Below are positions 5,973-6,006 of a stretch of DNA of 6,006 nucleotides, piece by piece. Where the stretch lies: positions 1-6,006 of the forward strand of contig CASBRC010000343.1 of assembly GCA_949128015.1 (NCBI GenBank), in the 5' to 3' direction. How positions within the stretch are numbered: the stretch's first letter is position 1; each line of letters begins with the position of its first letter. The DNA comes from Synechococcales cyanobacterium PMM_0003. GTDB taxonomy: Bacteria > Cyanobacteriota > Cyanobacteriia > Pseudanabaenales > Pseudanabaenaceae. The notes beneath the pieces are model-generated. The model was not told the DNA's origin. It saw nothing but the letters and a program-made list of their open reading frames with translations, and did no database searches. The position numbers and the translations under genes were made by a program.

Positions 5973-6006
5973 AGGGCAAGGGGAATTAGAAAACTCGTCA
6001 GCAAAA

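Larger units (their letters stand above)
5761..5986. repeat. Hairpin repeat split by a transposon insertion
   Basis: Removing 5781-5963 and one copy of the 9-bp duplication restores a continuous inverted repeat. CCCTCTC (5766-5772), a CTATT loop and GAGAGGG (GAG plus AGGG at 5973-5976) form a perfect 7-bp stem, with extra C-rich and G-rich flanks (CCCC at 5764-5767, GGGG at 5980-5983). The restored unit resembles the repeat at 1-30. It is therefore an older dispersed repeat that the miniature element entered later, at the loop. Confidence 0.75.

Overview
The window reads as chromosomal DNA of a cyanobacterium. At least ten exact copies of the HIP1 octamer GCGATCGC occur in 6 kb, where less than one is expected by chance. 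The DNA is moderately AT-rich, the proteins look cyanobacterial, and G/C-rich hairpin repeats of the kind scattered through filamentous cyanobacterial genomes lie near both ends. A Pseudanabaena-like organism is my guess; the sequence alone does not fix the genus.

Layout: positions 1-80 hold dispersed hairpin repeats, followed by a plausible promoter (117-145). A complete 1103-residue HAE1-type RND efflux pump gene follows on the + strand (206-3517). It runs tail-to-tail into pdxJ on the - strand (3569-4285), and a perfect 16-bp stem between them can terminate transcription from both sides. A 178-bp intergenic region separates pdxJ from a divergent + strand gene (4464-5723) for a PLP-dependent enzyme of the methionine gamma-lyase / 'aluminium resistance' family. 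The last 283 bp contain no gene. They hold a 183-bp non-coding miniature transposable element (5781-5963) inserted into the middle of an older hairpin repeat, with a 9-bp target duplication.

Function: the RND protein is the inner-membrane proton-driven pump of what is normally a three-part efflux system. Its membrane fusion protein and outer membrane channel are not in the window. PdxJ makes pyridoxine 5'-phosphate, the precursor of PLP, and its divergent neighbour is a PLP enzyme. This is a suggestive pairing, but co-regulation is inference only. I see no defence system, phage, CRISPR array, tRNA or rRNA. The most notable item is the miniature element: its 19-bp ends resemble the outside end of Tn5/IS50, and it carries nested, mutually exclusive hairpins.
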